DNA of 64,000 bases from Pseudophaeomoniella oleicola (GCA_003868215.1 QWDQ01000023.1:248001-312000), one strand, 5' to 3'. Counted from the stretch's first letter, positions 47,096 to 58,461 are shown. Translations and numbers: made by a program. The notes: generated from the sequence alone by a model not told the origin.

Positions 47096-49450
47096 ATGTC
47101 TGCTAAGGTATTCAATTCGATTTTCCCTAGATCAACCTTAGGAGGGGCATCAACGGACCTTACTCGGCGGCAACTGCTGTCTGACATTCGACCAGCGGTA
47201 GCAAAGGCACTCAAGCATGAAGACCCATACTACGCTTTGCGGGGTGTTGTTGACTTACTGCGAAATGCGAGAGTCGTTGATCGAGGATTTGTCGCTTATG
47301 GACTGCCACAGGCCAAGATCATGACCAAGCTTGCTGAGCTGTTGATGGAGTATGGCCGTATCATTCTGGGCATCCACGATAAGGACTACGTTATACCTGC
47401 GATGGGCAGTCCCCCAGCAACTGAGGATAATCCTGCAACCGGTTATACAACTCTGTATGCCTATTGTACAAGGATGATTTATGTCCAGGAACCTGACAAT
47501 GACTTTCCCGAACCGAAGAACGTCATCGCTGCTCGACAGGACCTTTTCGATCTCCTAAGAGGGTTGCAAGAAGTTGGACTCGGTGGATCTGAAGCTCAGA
47601 AAACCCTAGCTTCTGCTATGGATAAGCTTATGACCGAATTCGTGGTGTGGTCCTATGGAAAGTCGTATGTCGGCGACAAACCGCAACTACTAGACCACCT
47701 CAACTTTTGGGTGGAGAATATTTTCGCAAGACTCATTGTTCAAACTCTCGATATCTTCAAGCCTACAGGCGAATCAGATGGTCAGACCTCCCCAGTGACT
47801 TTCGCGGATGTCCAGAAGTGGCAGGAAATGGCCATCACTCGTGTCGGAAAGCTACGGACGAGTGAACTGTTTGACATTATCATTGCGTGGGATTCCACAG
47901 AAAGTGGCATTGACGACCTGAGACTCTATACAACCAACCCTGCTACTCGATCGTATGTCACAAGCCATTTCATCAACGTGTTATCTCACAGGCTTCTTCA
48001 ACCTGGTGCTTCTACAATGGAAATACTCCAGGTCTATATTTCGATCATTCGGGCCTTCAGAAAGCTCGATCCCAAAGGCGTGCTCCTTGACCGGGTTGCT
48101 CGGCCAATTCGACATTATCTTCGCATGAGAGAAGACACGGTCAGGATTGTCGTTAATGGCATATTGGCGGAAGTCATTGAGGATCAGTACGGTGATCTTG
48201 TTCCTACTGATCCTACTGTTCTCGGAGATTTAGCAGTTGAGCTGAAGGCGAGAAGCCCTGCCGAGAATGACGAGGAAGGGGACCTTGATTGGAACAATAT
48301 GGACTGGACACCCGATCCCATTGATGCTGCTCCTGATTATAAAAAGTCGAAAACGTCCGACGTGGTTGGGAGTTTGATATCTTTGTTCGATTCCAAAGAA
48401 GTCTTCGTAAAGGAGCTTCAGAGTGCATTGGCAGAACGCTTGCTGCAGAATAAGATTTACTTTGACCAGGAAATCAGTGTCCTTGAACATCTCAAGGTTC
48501 GATTCGGAGATGCCGCCCTTCAAGCCTGTGAAGTTATGCTTCGTGATGTTCTCGATTCAAGACGAACGGACAATGTTATCCGCAAAGATCCAAATCTATC
48601 GCCTTCACAGCCCACCGAGGAACCATCGACCACGCCTATGATCCCTCTCCAGCACCCTTCCAATACTCCATTTCACGCAAAAATCCTTTCTCGCCTCTTC
48701 TGGCCTGCTCAGATGCTGGAAGCTCCAGACGATCCGGATTCGTACGACGATGCGTCCTCCTTTTTGGTACCGTCTTCGATTGCTGCGTTGCAAGAGACAT
48801 ACTCGAGCGGGTTCGAAACCCTAAAACAGTCTCGGAAACTAACCTGGCTAAACACGCTGGGTCACGTCGCTGTAGAACTCGACCTCGAAGATCGAGTGTT
48901 TCAAGCAGACGACATTACACCTATGCAAGCTAGTGTGATATACGCCTTCCAAGACCCGGAAGCGAAGCCACCCGTCTCTAAAACAGTGGACGAGCTGGTA
49001 GCGGCTTTGCGACTGCCAGCCTTCTTTGTCCGTAATTCATGCCAGTTCTGGGTTTCCAGGCAGATCCTAACGCTCACGCCATCCACGCCGCCTGGGACTT
49101 CTTTTACTGTTCTCGAACGATTACCCACTGATGTTGGATCTCCGTCCCAGCTGGCCTCCGTGAACAGACCTCATGAAATCCTACAGTCCATTCCTGAGCC
49201 AACAACTCCAGTACCGGCACGCTCTGCAATTCCTCCTGCTAAAGCAGCATTGTATAATCAATTCATAATCAGCATGTTGACTAATCAAGGCTCAATGCCA
49301 CTGGCGCAGATAGGGATGATGTTGGGTATTGTTGTTCCTGGGGGATGGGGCTATGGCAATGAGGAGCTGAGGGAGTTGCTCATGAACCTTCAGAAAGAAG
49401 GCAAAGTGGAAATGGGTAACGGCGGTGTATGGAAGATCGCCAAAGATTGA
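47096..49450 (+). CDS. apc2: Anaphase-promoting complex subunit 2 (cullin homology)
   Basis: The cullin-like catalytic scaffold of APC/C, the ubiquitin ligase that drives anaphase and mitotic exit. Intronless, 784 residues. The cullin homology region runs from about 430 to 660 (SLISLFDSKEVFVKELQSALAERLL, LEHLKVRFGDAALQACEVMLRDV, and RKLTWLNTLGHVAVELDLEDR). The C-terminal winged-helix domain is seen as YNQFIISMLTNQGSMPLAQIGMML..ELRELLMNLQKEGKVE. An acidic stretch (ENDEEGDLDWNNMDW) precedes the cullin region. Length suits fungal Apc2. An overlapping upstream ORF (47035-47106) could damp translation or hint at a different 5' end. Confidence 0.92.
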   Translation: MSAKVFNSIFPRSTLGGASTDLTRRQLLSDIRPAVAKALKHEDPYYALRGVVDLLRNARVVDRGFVAYGLPQAKIMTKLAELLMEYGRIILGIHDKDYVIPAMGSPPATEDNPATGYTTLYAYCTRMIYVQEPDNDFPEPKNVIAARQDLFDLLRGLQEVGLGGSEAQKTLASAMDKLMTEFVVWSYGKSYVGDKPQLLDHLNFWVENIFARLIVQTLDIFKPTGESDGQTSPVTFADVQKWQEMAITRVGKLRTSELFDIIIAWDSTESGIDDLRLYTTNPATRSYVTSHFINVLSHRLLQPGASTMEILQVYISIIRAFRKLDPKGVLLDRVARPIRHYLRMREDTVRIVVNGILAEVIEDQYGDLVPTDPTVLGDLAVELKARSPAENDEEGDLDWNNMDWTPDPIDAAPDYKKSKTSDVVGSLISLFDSKEVFVKELQSALAERLLQNKIYFDQEISVLEHLKVRFGDAALQACEVMLRDVLDSRRTDNVIRKDPNLSPSQPTEEPSTTPMIPLQHPSNTPFHAKILSRLFWPAQMLEAPDDPDSYDDASSFLVPSSIAALQETYSSGFETLKQSRKLTWLNTLGHVAVELDLEDRVFQADDITPMQASVIYAFQDPEAKPPVSKTVDELVAALRLPAFFVRNSCQFWVSRQILTLTPSTPPGTSFTVLERLPTDVGSPSQLASVNRPHEILQSIPEPTTPVPARSAIPPAKAALYNQFIISMLTNQGSMPLAQIGMMLGIVVPGGWGYGNEELRELLMNLQKEGKVEMGNGGVWKIAKD

Positions 49451-50324
49451 ATGGTCGACGAGTCAACATGCAACATGTACATAACTACAGCTACGCGGAC
49501 ACAGAGATTCAGTGCCTTCAATATTGTCCCAATATGGTCTATCCGCTCCAAGGTCAAGAAGGCGGTGTGGGGCTTTGGTGATGTATATACCCATCAAGCA
49601 CTGTCAATACAATGACACGTCGGCAGCACCAGCTATACTCTTTCACGCTCGGCATAGCTCCACTGCAGCTTCATTTGCTTTCCACAGTCACGCTTTCGAT
49701 GCATTGTATACAACACATACAGCGCGAGACATACATGCAAGACCACAAACGTAGTCTTCCGGTATTGCAAAGTATTGAGATAGGATACCTGTCAAGGGTA
49801 CAGATCCTGCGGCGCACGACTTACCGCCCCGTTTGTACCACAACGGTCTATCTAGAATTGCAGAATCGCACTCAATTGTATATCCCCCTCGTTGGACATC
49901 ATTCACTGCTAACCTGCCACCCCTCACCAGCGGGTTAGACAGTGCATTACACTGCGTGCGTCCATTGGGCCCGAGTCAGTCCTTCGTGAACCATTGGTCT
50001 CTGCTAGCATTACAATAGTCAATTACTTGCTCACTGGCAATTGCCTCTGTAACATGCAAATCCTATACGTGTATGCTGTTTGATCTGCTATTGCATCGGG
50101 CGGCCGTGTGAGTCATTCATCTGCTTTCTGGGCGAGCATCATGCTCGTTCACGGGGGTATATATATCTGAGCTCATCACCCGGTTTTTCTTGGGGGTTTT
50201 TTGTTCTATATCGATTTCTCTTTTATAACTTCATCCCTTTTTCTTCCACTTCTTCTTCTCTTTGTCTGCTTAGCTATGCTTCGGTTAGGTGCTGGTTACT
50301 ATCTGGCTGCTCGGCCAGCTCCTT

Positions 50325-50344
50325 GCTAGCTAGCTAGCTAGCTA
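50325..50344. repeat. (GCTA)5 microsatellite
   Basis: Five uninterrupted GCTA units. Confidence 0.95.
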
Positions 50345-50538
50345 CATGAGTCCTTCTCATCTGGTCCGATCTACTCGATTTTAGTGTACTCTGTTATTGT
50401 TTGCTCTCTCTGTGTCAATCTGCGACTTTGCGAATTCTGTCCGCCATTTTGAAAGGTCGGTCGACGTCATATACGGAGGGCAATGTAGTGCCCACCCACT
50501 CTCCACCTCCCTTTTCGGAGGACGACGCAAACGGGTTC

Positions 50539-51496
50539 ATGGGGTCGACGTGTGTTTCTATGGCATATCAGCGACGGGAAGCCAGCTCATCTGCCGAATC
50601 AGAATGGCGGCCACTTCTTATGCTGCGCCTTGAGCAAGTCAACAAACATGTCAGAAGCTTGCGAGAGCAGACCTAGTACCAAGAAAGATATTGTGTCGAG
50701 AGCAACCCAATGGCGTCTTGAGAAATGGGCCAACATCGAACCTCCACAACGACCGTTGTATTAGCGCCGATACCTACGGACTTCTCTCGAACCGCGTTTG
50801 CGATGTCTGGAAAGGTGAAACGGAGTCTACAAGAAGGCAAATGCAGCACATGGTGCGCGATATGAAGAATGCCAACAGAGATCTACAAGAGCTCGTCAAC
50901 ACAGTAAAGTCTTCCCTAACCGAGGGGCGGCGTTGTGGTCTTTGAGGAAATGTGACGGGTTCCTTCTTGAGATATAAGCTTGCTACGGGGCCTTAGAGCG
51001 ACACAACCACTGGGCAAACGACTGCTACTTACGTCGTGTTCATGGAGCCCCCCTGTCAGACAAATGGGCTACACAATAGAGTGTCATGGGCGAGTGTGGA
51101 ATGACCTGGACCAGAAGAGTCTCGATGCAGTCCACTCCCGCACCGCACAGACTTCTCAGATCCAGGTTTGACATTGTCCCACTTCAGACTCGGTCATACA
51201 GTGGCAAGAGAAACGAAGTCGACGCCGGCCAAAGGAGAAGCCCGCAATCCGACAAAAGTGCGGCAGCACAAAGCGCCGCCCCGTGCTTGCTTGCTAAATT
51301 CAAAGCTCCGTCGGGAAAGAACTGGACCGAGAGCGATATCACGGGGGCATTAGGCATAGTACCTGAAGACTTCGAAGCCGTTATGTCTCTCTTGAAAGGA
51401 GTGGAAGGACCCAAAGCACAAAGGAAAAAAGGTTGGTTTGGTTTGGTTTGGTTTGGTATGAGTCGTATAACTACGGCCAAAGACAGAATCCGCTAA
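50539..51496 (+). other. Coding-like stretch, gene model unresolved
   Basis: Several plus-strand segments read like protein: REASSSAESEWRPLLMLRLE (about 50570-50640), a helix RQMQHMVRDMKNANRDLQEL near 50840-50900, LDQKSLDAVHSRTAQTSQIQ at about 51106-51168, and WTESDITGALGIVPEDFEAV at about 51323-51385. They sit in different frames. Candidate donors GTAAAG (50904) and GTTTGA (51169) exist, but I could not build a convincing spliced gene. It may be a multi-exon gene of unknown function or a decayed one. I recognise no family. Confidence 0.25.
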
Positions 51497-51779
51497 GTGA
51501 GCGAGCAAAAGAGAAAGGAGAAAGAGACGGTTAGAAGTCACTACCTGATAGTTAAGTACCTTAGTAAACGAAAAAGTCCATATCAATACCCATGGTCCAT
51601 TGTAATAACTGATCTCATATTGCAAGTGATACGTACCTAGATGTACACAGAAACCCCTGATAAGATCTAGATTGAGAAGAGAGGTATATTGTATTGCCGT
51701 GAAAAGATGCCCACGTAACAATAAAATTTATCCAAGTTTTACACAACCTTTTCATGGAGAGCGTGGGGGCATTTTTGTT

Positions 51780-54578
51780 TCACTCTCCATCTATAATTAT
51801 CCTACCGACGAACCCCGCCAAAGAGCCACCGCCTATGAGTGCTGGTGGTGGGGGTCCAGCCGCACCGCCTGGAATTTCCGAACCGATCGTCTTCTCAACG
51901 GATCCGGACACGAGGGAGGTGCCCGAAAAGTTCGAGGGTAAAGAATTGCCCGTGGAGGGATAGGTGCTGGGAACGATCAAGACCTGATCACCGTCGGCTA
52001 AACATTCGGGCCATCGAAGAAAGGCAAAGCCGATCTTCACGAGGCGGGTTTCGCTTTCCGGTTCCTTGGCGTCTTTGTGTTCTCCACGTTCAGATGCATG
52101 TTCATCACGGTCATAGTTGAAAATCTCCTCGTCAGGCCCTGCGACTGTGTTGTTATCTTTGCTTTCATATCCGATGGAGAGCGTTGCCAGGGAACTTGCG
52201 AGGGAGGAATCGTCCTCTGCATCACGTGATCTCTCCAGTCGTATCACCCTCACCGGCGCCCTGATGGAGTTGATATAAGCAAGCGCTTGGCCACCCATTA
52301 TCAGGGGCGGAGAATTCGGATCTTCAAAATCGGTTGCAGGAAACAAGGCGGAAAATGTTAGATTTACACTATGTGCGATGTCTGTGTTGGTACTTGTCAG
52401 GACCATGCCGCGCCGCGCTTTTGTCAGTGAAATCAAGGGAGAAGAATCTGTTGAAGGCAACAAACCAACTCCTATTGTTCCAACCTGACCCTCGAGGAGA
52501 CTTCGCACACTAAGGCGCAGGTTCCGAATTGACATGACTCTGACCCGAGCCCAGCATCGCAATACGTGGTCCCCTTTTCTGCTTTGATTCTGGACCAACA
52601 AAGGGTCGTCAGCGTCGCCAAACGGGCCGAGTATCAGCAGATCGCCGACGTTGATACTGCCTTCAGCAATATGACCACAGAGTACGATTCCCGAATTTTG
52701 TTCCTCTGACCCGCTACTAGGCGAATATACTCGCGAGACAGGTATCGAGAATATCTCATCGACATGGAAAATAGGCCTAGAAACTATGCCAGGGCCGACT
52801 GAGCAAAGTTCCAAGGACAAATCGTGTGTGCTAGTAGGAAGCGTTGATATCATTCGGCGATCGTTGACCGGTAGGAGCTTGAGTAGAGCATGTAACATCC
52901 CTATACCCATACCATTGACGGAGGAGACGAGAACGATAGGTACAATCGAAGGATCCTCTATTTCTTTAATATTGTTGACAACAGATGATGCAGCTTCATA
53001 GTCGATCTCATCTATCTTCTGGTGATCTGTCGTCGTCGATGGTGAGGACGAGGGTAAGATCACCGGCTTTCTACCGAATTCCTTTAGTAGTGAGAGTATT
53101 TTCGCAAGAACTGTACGAAGACTACTTTTAGTGACGATGTCCATTTTTGTCACAGCCAATACAAGAGGCAACCCCATCTTGAGAGACAGCCTGAGGTAAG
53201 ACAATGACAGACTCGACACGTCTAATGCATGAGCTGTGCTACGAGGCCCATTTGAAGCGTGAATCATATCTCCTTGCTCGTTGAGTGGGGTTGCAGCAAC
53301 ACAAAATACCGTCCAATGAGGCTTCCAGCTCACCAATGTCCGAAGCGTCGATTTGGAGTATCGTGGGAGACCAGGGGAATCTGATACGAAAGCGAGCCTG
53401 CCATCGGCTGCGGTCGAGTGAATGTCATTCCAAGAGGCAACGTCCGCCAATCCATAATTCACAATGTCCGGCGTTGTCCCCTTTCCGTTTCTATGTGTAT
53501 TTGGATAACCAAGTAGCTCTTGGGCTACCGAGCTTGTTATGCCAGATGACACTTCGTGACGATGCTTCAGGAGACTAAGACGAGATTTTCCACGGCCGTT
53601 ATCCAGACTCGAGTTAGTCAGCACTCCAAGCAATGTAGATTTACCACTCGCACTAGCTCCTGCAAGGGAGACACGGATCTGCTCGACCTCAGATTGGCGA
53701 ACATCGTTGATGACATTTTCTCCAACTTGACTTTTAACCACGCCAGAGCACTCTGTCGTTAAAGCAGTGTCAGTGGTAGCTTTGAATTCTGGCCGCACTA
53801 GCACTTCAGTGACCCAAAGGCTCTCCGCCCGCGTTTTCTGTGCTACCTTGCTAGCATCGGCTGTTGGTACATATTGACCCACTAAGACCTTCCGCAATAC
53901 CTCAGCATGGCACCCAAGACTGGCGGTCATTGCTTTGAGATTTTCAAGACTCTCCTCCATCTCCTCCTCCGTCAGTCCAATGAGATAGCCCTCGTCAGTA
54001 ACCCCGATCTCGTACAATGCACCTTGGCTTTCTTCCAAGCCAGGCACGAGCTGTGACGGCTTTCTTGGTAAACCCAGCTTAGCTGTCGCTTCGGGAAGGA
54101 CAGGGAGCACGAGTTCGGCAGAAGATGAGGAGTGAAAGGGTGATGACTGCTGTAATCGCCACAGTAGCTGAGTAGTGAGGTGTTGCAACCGATTTTGGCG
54201 AGTGTGTGTAGACGGAACCGTGGCTGGTCGTAGGGCTGGTGCTGAAGGCGAGGGAGATCGTGTTTCGTCTGGGCTAACTTGTAAATCATCTTGTCTGAAC
54301 ATAGCCGCCAATCCGGAATGAGCAGCAGCAGATGTCCTTGGCCGCAGGAGCAAATGTAGCTTGTATTCGATGGGGCCTTCCTGCGGTTCTGGGTCAAGTT
54401 TTGTTATGCCTACATCTGCCAGTGAAACAACTTGAGGGACAACCTGCCGACCCTCCAGCGCAGAAGGCTGCCGTGCTCCGACCTGTGCTATATCATGTTT
54501 GGGTGTACTACTCTGTGGAATCGACCATGGTGACGAGACCCTCGGAGGGTTGGGGTCGTACGTAAATATAGATGCCAT
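51780..54578 (-). CDS. GTPBP1/2-like translational GTPase
   Basis: A large EF-Tu-like GTPase of the GTPBP1/GTPBP2 family, whose animal members act in ribosome rescue and mRNA turnover. Intronless, 932 residues. The first 295 residues are a fungal N-terminal extension, partly Ser/Pro-rich. The G domain has P-loop GASASGKST (307-315), a switch-like block HEVSSGITSSVAQELLGY, DSPG (400-403) for G3, and TKMD (477-480) for G4. Domain II is marked by SGIVLCGHIAEGSINVGD, with LEGQVGTIGVGL and a C-terminal barrel with KIGFAFLRWPECL. The G3 reads DSPGLPRY rather than EF-Tu's DxPGH, so the catalytic His is Leu. The C-terminus is Gly/Pro-rich. The function in fungi is not known to me. Confidence 0.85.
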   Translation of the reverse strand: MASIFTYDPNPPRVSSPWSIPQSSTPKHDIAQVGARQPSALEGRQVVPQVVSLADVGITKLDPEPQEGPIEYKLHLLLRPRTSAAAHSGLAAMFRQDDLQVSPDETRSPSPSAPALRPATVPSTHTRQNRLQHLTTQLLWRLQQSSPFHSSSSAELVLPVLPEATAKLGLPRKPSQLVPGLEESQGALYEIGVTDEGYLIGLTEEEMEESLENLKAMTASLGCHAEVLRKVLVGQYVPTADASKVAQKTRAESLWVTEVLVRPEFKATTDTALTTECSGVVKSQVGENVINDVRQSEVEQIRVSLAGASASGKSTLLGVLTNSSLDNGRGKSRLSLLKHRHEVSSGITSSVAQELLGYPNTHRNGKGTTPDIVNYGLADVASWNDIHSTAADGRLAFVSDSPGLPRYSKSTLRTLVSWKPHWTVFCVAATPLNEQGDMIHASNGPRSTAHALDVSSLSLSYLRLSLKMGLPLVLAVTKMDIVTKSSLRTVLAKILSLLKEFGRKPVILPSSSPSTTTDHQKIDEIDYEAASSVVNNIKEIEDPSIVPIVLVSSVNGMGIGMLHALLKLLPVNDRRMISTLPTSTHDLSLELCSVGPGIVSRPIFHVDEIFSIPVSRVYSPSSGSEEQNSGIVLCGHIAEGSINVGDLLILGPFGDADDPLLVQNQSRKGDHVLRCWARVRVMSIRNLRLSVRSLLEGQVGTIGVGLLPSTDSSPLISLTKARRGMVLTSTNTDIAHSVNLTFSALFPATDFEDPNSPPLIMGGQALAYINSIRAPVRVIRLERSRDAEDDSSLASSLATLSIGYESKDNNTVAGPDEEIFNYDRDEHASERGEHKDAKEPESETRLVKIGFAFLRWPECLADGDQVLIVPSTYPSTGNSLPSNFSGTSLVSGSVEKTIGSEIPGGAAGPPPPALIGGGSLAGFVGRIIIDGE

Positions 54579-55618
54579 TGGACTTCGAATTTCCCAATGG
54601 CTACTTCTTCATTATCATTTCTACTGCCGTATTATCCGTGATGCATGTAAGTTTCGTAAAGACCGGGTGTTCGTATGAGCGTAGTGGAGGTGGAATAGTT
54701 CATTGAGTGATTGAGCCATTGCTCTTCCTCCTGGATTCGGATGAACAGTGGTATGAATTGCAAACGTGCAAATTGTCCTTTTTCATATATGAGAGGCCAT
54801 ATCACAGCAAGTCTTATAGGAATGGTCTGCTAGCTTCGTGAAAGTGAGAATTGCTGAAGAGTAAGAGTCTTGGAGGACATGAGAAGGAGGAGTCACACAA
54901 AGCATCGCAGGAGAGTTGGAGTTGTTCCAGATAAGAGCCCCAGTAATTACTGTCATCAATCCCGTTTCTCCGCATTTCTCCACATCTGCGTCTTCTCTCC
55001 CTACAATCTCTTGCATCCAAACTTCCGTGATGCCTCTACACTCTCCAGTCAGATTCAACCCTTTCTCGACCTGGCATAAATACATACAGTTCGTATGGTT
55101 TTTCGTGCAGGATGACAAATGCTCAATGGTATGATCAATAGAAGACGGACGCTCCTTACAAGAATAGTTACATGCCATTAGCGGATGCTATATCAAAGAC
55201 AGAGCTTGCCCTGTAACTTGGTGAGATGCTATCTACTAACAACATCGGCTCAATAGCCAATAGCAAAGTCTCTTGAAGCATGGTTAATCGTTCACCAACC
55301 CATCCGACCCCCCTCAAACTCCCAGACAACACAGTGAGATATACAGTAACAAAGTCGGAATCCTTCCCAACCCGCCCACCGCCCATTGCCCATGTCTTCA
55401 TAATTCTTATTTGCATCGAGCAGAGAGCAGCAGGCAACACGTCAAGAGCTGAGCAATGGAGCTCCACTGGATCTTGCCCTCTTCCCTGTGCAGCAAGCGC
55501 GCGTCCGCAACAGAGTGCCAGCTCCCGAGTAGGACGTACTCGCTAGGTGTCGTTCTCAGCATTTCGCTGCCCTTTTCTCTCGCAAGCTGGTGCAAGGTAG
55601 ATGATCTTTTCTTCATAC
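54579..55618. other. Intergenic region
   Basis: About 1 kb between two minus-strand genes. A 131-codon minus frame at 54783-55178 lacks domains or fungal homologue-like motifs. I call no gene. Confidence 0.5.
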
Positions 55619-55888
55619 TCAGGCACTCTCTTCGTCGCTACCCTCGGTTATCCCATGTCCTGGAGAAGGTGGCGGAGGCACGAATCTCCTCCGCCCAGGA
55701 GCAAAGGACATTACATTCCTCATGCGAACTAGTCTCATATAGGCTTTTTGATCATCCGCCATGAAGCCTTCATCTTCGTCCTCAGGTGGCCAGCCCCAGC
55801 CAGTGAGTCTGGAAACCGCCGCGCAGCAGGCGATAACGACAGAGCAAGCGATGATACCGAGTACTATAACGCCATTTTTGCTGACCAT
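55619..55888 (-). CDS. Small single-pass membrane protein
   Basis: An intronless 89-residue frame. An N-terminal membrane helix (VIVLGIIACSVVIACCAAV) is followed by an acidic patch (PEDEDEG) and a region ending in Pro-rich FVPPPPSPGHG. Similar short proteins with a MVSKN-type start, one helix and a YMRxVRxRN segment occur in filamentous ascomycetes; this one has QKAYMRLVRMRNVM. The function is unknown. The ATG at 55888 is in good context (ACCATGGTC). Confidence 0.6.
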   Translation of the reverse strand: MVSKNGVIVLGIIACSVVIACCAAVSRLTGWGWPPEDEDEGFMADDQKAYMRLVRMRNVMSFAPGRRRFVPPPPSPGHGITEGSDEESA

Positions 55889-56722
55889 GGTGAGATGGAG
55901 CGACTGGCTATCACTCCGTTGCTTTTTGAATGGTTGAGTAGCTGATTAGGATGGTCCGAAGGGTGCTTTTGCTTGCTTGTCCGATGTGGCAATGGTGTGA
56001 ATTGAAAGCGAGGATCGTCTAGGAGGCGTAGAGGAGGCCTGGGTGTAACAGAAATTGCATTAGGACAGTGTCCGACTCAGACAAAATGGTGAGGACCGAG
56101 ATGAAATATCAACGCGGCATTTGCTGTGTGAAAATATTGCAACTTGCTCAAGGCGCATGCCTACCTTCTTAAGTGTGATATTGCAGCACCTTTTCATGGT
56201 GATGGCTGTAGTCTCTGCCACACAGGTGATCCAGATCTGCTGTCTGGCCGCTCGGCAGGGGTTGACATGGGGGCAAGTTGCCTAATAAGGATATGCCGAT
56301 TACACCGAAACCGAGCGGGCGAATGAGGCATTGAGAATTGAGACACGTAACGGTAAGTTACTACATATTGCCCTTCGAACTTATTAGTCTTCAAGGCTAG
56401 AAGTATATCTAGCCTCGCTAGATGGGCCACCATCAGCCCCGTCGATGTTGGGATGAGCCGCAATCCTCAAAGTCGGTTCGCCAATGGAACTGTGCGCTGA
56501 GGATCCACTTCAAGTTCGGTAGCATCCCGAATCCGAGCACACCAATCAGATCAAGCACACGAGACCCCACATTTCCCATGGAATACCAAAGGATCGTATT
56601 TAGAATTCCCCTGAAGATGCTTGTACCTCGAATCTGGGACGTGTTCCTGCACTATTCCACCAGGGTAAGTTGAGACATAATATGAGTCCGCGTCATCCTC
56701 CTTATAATAGTTCATAGACTTG
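55889..56722. other. Intergenic region
   Basis: About 830 bases with no supportable gene, between the small membrane protein and the Zn2Cys6 factor, both on the minus strand. Confidence 0.5.
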
Positions 56723-58461
56723 TCAGTATCCCTCCAACGGACAAGTGTGAACAAGCGTCTGCCAGCCTCCCTCATGGTCTTGGCATAAGGTTGTGTATTT
56801 AATATGCCACTCAACGGGACTTTCATGGCTCTGATACGGGTGGACTCCATGTACGCGCCTTGACTCTTCGGCTGCTGTGTCCAGGCTCAGACCAGGGTCA
56901 TCATAGTGCGATGGAGGCAGGGATGTAGATGACACCTGCCATCGCAGGGGAGACAGGGTCCTGACCCCAGCATCCTCTTCGAGATCTAGTATCTTTTGCG
57001 ACAACTTCGCCACGGACAACGCTTTCCAGGCACCCCCTTCATGTGAGCATTTCCAAAGAAGCGCCACCGCCTCTCTTCGTATCTCTCGTTGGCGGCAACG
57101 GATTGCGACAAACGACAAGGTGGGCAGGATCCCGAGGTCCAGTTTGAACGTTGAGAGCGCAGGTGGATTCACCTTGTGGGTATCCAACGCGCTGAAAAAC
57201 ACAATTGTCTTAGCATGCTGTACAATTTTTCCGAAGAGATCATCAAAATGATCGTACGCTGTCTCGTAGGGGCTCAGCATGGTCGACACGAAAATGATAG
57301 AAACGTGATAATGAGCGAGGAGAAGAGATACAATGTAGGTGTCCAGTGAAGACGCGGCATCATGTTTATTTATCGTTTGAAAAGCTGCGTACCACTGGTG
57401 CAGTCTCGAAATGCTGTTTCTCTGCTGCTCCGAGAGATCTTCCGATACTCCCGAACCCTCGTTCGGCTTCTGCTTGCTTTCACTCACCCGCCGGAGGAGC
57501 TGGTACCCGTTCAAAACCAGCGTGTAGAGAGCGTCACGAGCTTCTGCTAGGGTTGAGAAACCAAGATCCCGTTCGGCCTCAGGCTCTGTCGGTAAAATCA
57601 TGTTTGGAGCAGTACCCGTGAAAGCTGCTACGACAGACAGGCCAATCAAAAGCGGAGCAGCCTTGGTCTTGGTTAACAACGCCATCTCGTTGATGTTCTG
57701 AGATAGATTGAGGTCGCGGTTGAAGGCATTCAAGAGGCTCTGGCTGCGCTGTAACAACGTCATAGCCCTCTGAATATCGTCCTCTAAAATTTCGATACAA
57801 ATGAATAGGATAGACGTTATGATCGCAATGGCTAACGAGGGGGTTTGATCTGCCGTATAGCCTGCGAATCTAGACATTGCCCTACCATACAGAGCCAAGG
57901 CCCTCTGGTGCTGACGATCAACTGGGATTGGCTTCTTGCTTGACCCAGTCAATAGGTGCTCATTCCACCGACGATGTTCCACAATGGAAGATATAGCAAT
58001 TACTGTATCCCAGATCACTGGTTCTACCCTGCACAACTGTGGGATGATCACCTGCCAAAAGTCTGCATCCAGTGGTCCAGATAAAGAGGGCCCGATGCGA
58101 TACAAGTAATTGTAGAAGAACTTCCTCTCGAACTCCAGTGCATCGGGTAGATGTGAGAGTGTGGCAGGAATGGCAACATCAACGTTGATCGAGGTAGGGT
58201 CATAGCCATCACAACGTCGGCCGGTGCTAGAGCCTGAGACAAATCAACTACATTGCAAATGTGCTATACAGCCCATACTTACAGCGTTGGCAATTTGGAC
58301 GAGTCTCGTCGCATTTGATTTTCCGGATTCTCGATTATCAATGTTAGCGAGGGATGACTTGACCGACATCCTGCTTCATCACCAGAGGGGACTCACTTGC
58401 AGGTTTTACATCCCAATCTCGACTTTTTGAAACCAACGCGAGGATAACGTCGCTCCGACAT
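56723..58461 (-). CDS. Zn2Cys6 fungal transcription factor
   Basis: A binuclear-zinc-cluster regulator of about 540 residues. Exons inferred: 58461-58397, 58329-58283 and 58233-56723; introns 67 and 49 nt. The cluster is split over all three exons and is complete after splicing: Cys at 18, 21, 28, 35, 38 and 45 (C-x2-C-x6-C-x6-C-x2-C-x6-C), with GCKTCKIRKIKCDETRP and RCDGYDP, the classic Zn2Cys6 spacing. The C-terminal part is a fungal transcription-factor effector domain (PSLSGPLDADFW; a helix-rich region with ALYGRAMSRF and SILFICIEI). It ends in a strand-like stretch VEWHIKYTTL..GGWQTL usual for this group. Targets are unknown. It diverges from gup1, so it could control that gene, but nothing shows this. 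Confidence 0.85.

Larger units (their letters stand above)
49451..51779. other. Intergenic region with an unresolved coding-like part
   Basis: About 2.3 kb between apc2 and the GTPase gene (convergent on the right). It has a (GCTA)5 tract (50325-50344) and a TGGTT-type pentanucleotide repeat (51434-51457). Between 50539 and 51496 several plus-strand frames look coding-like; they are listed separately. The rest shows nothing I can name. Confidence 0.5.

Noticed and set aside
54783-55178. 131-codon minus-strand frame
   Set aside because: No domain, signal peptide or family motif, Cys-rich without pattern; likely chance.
56551-56850. Minus-strand 99-codon frame at the 3' end of the Zn2Cys6 gene
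   Set aside because: It overlaps the real C-terminus in another frame. The main frame has the expected closing pattern (VEWHIKYTTL..GGWQTL).
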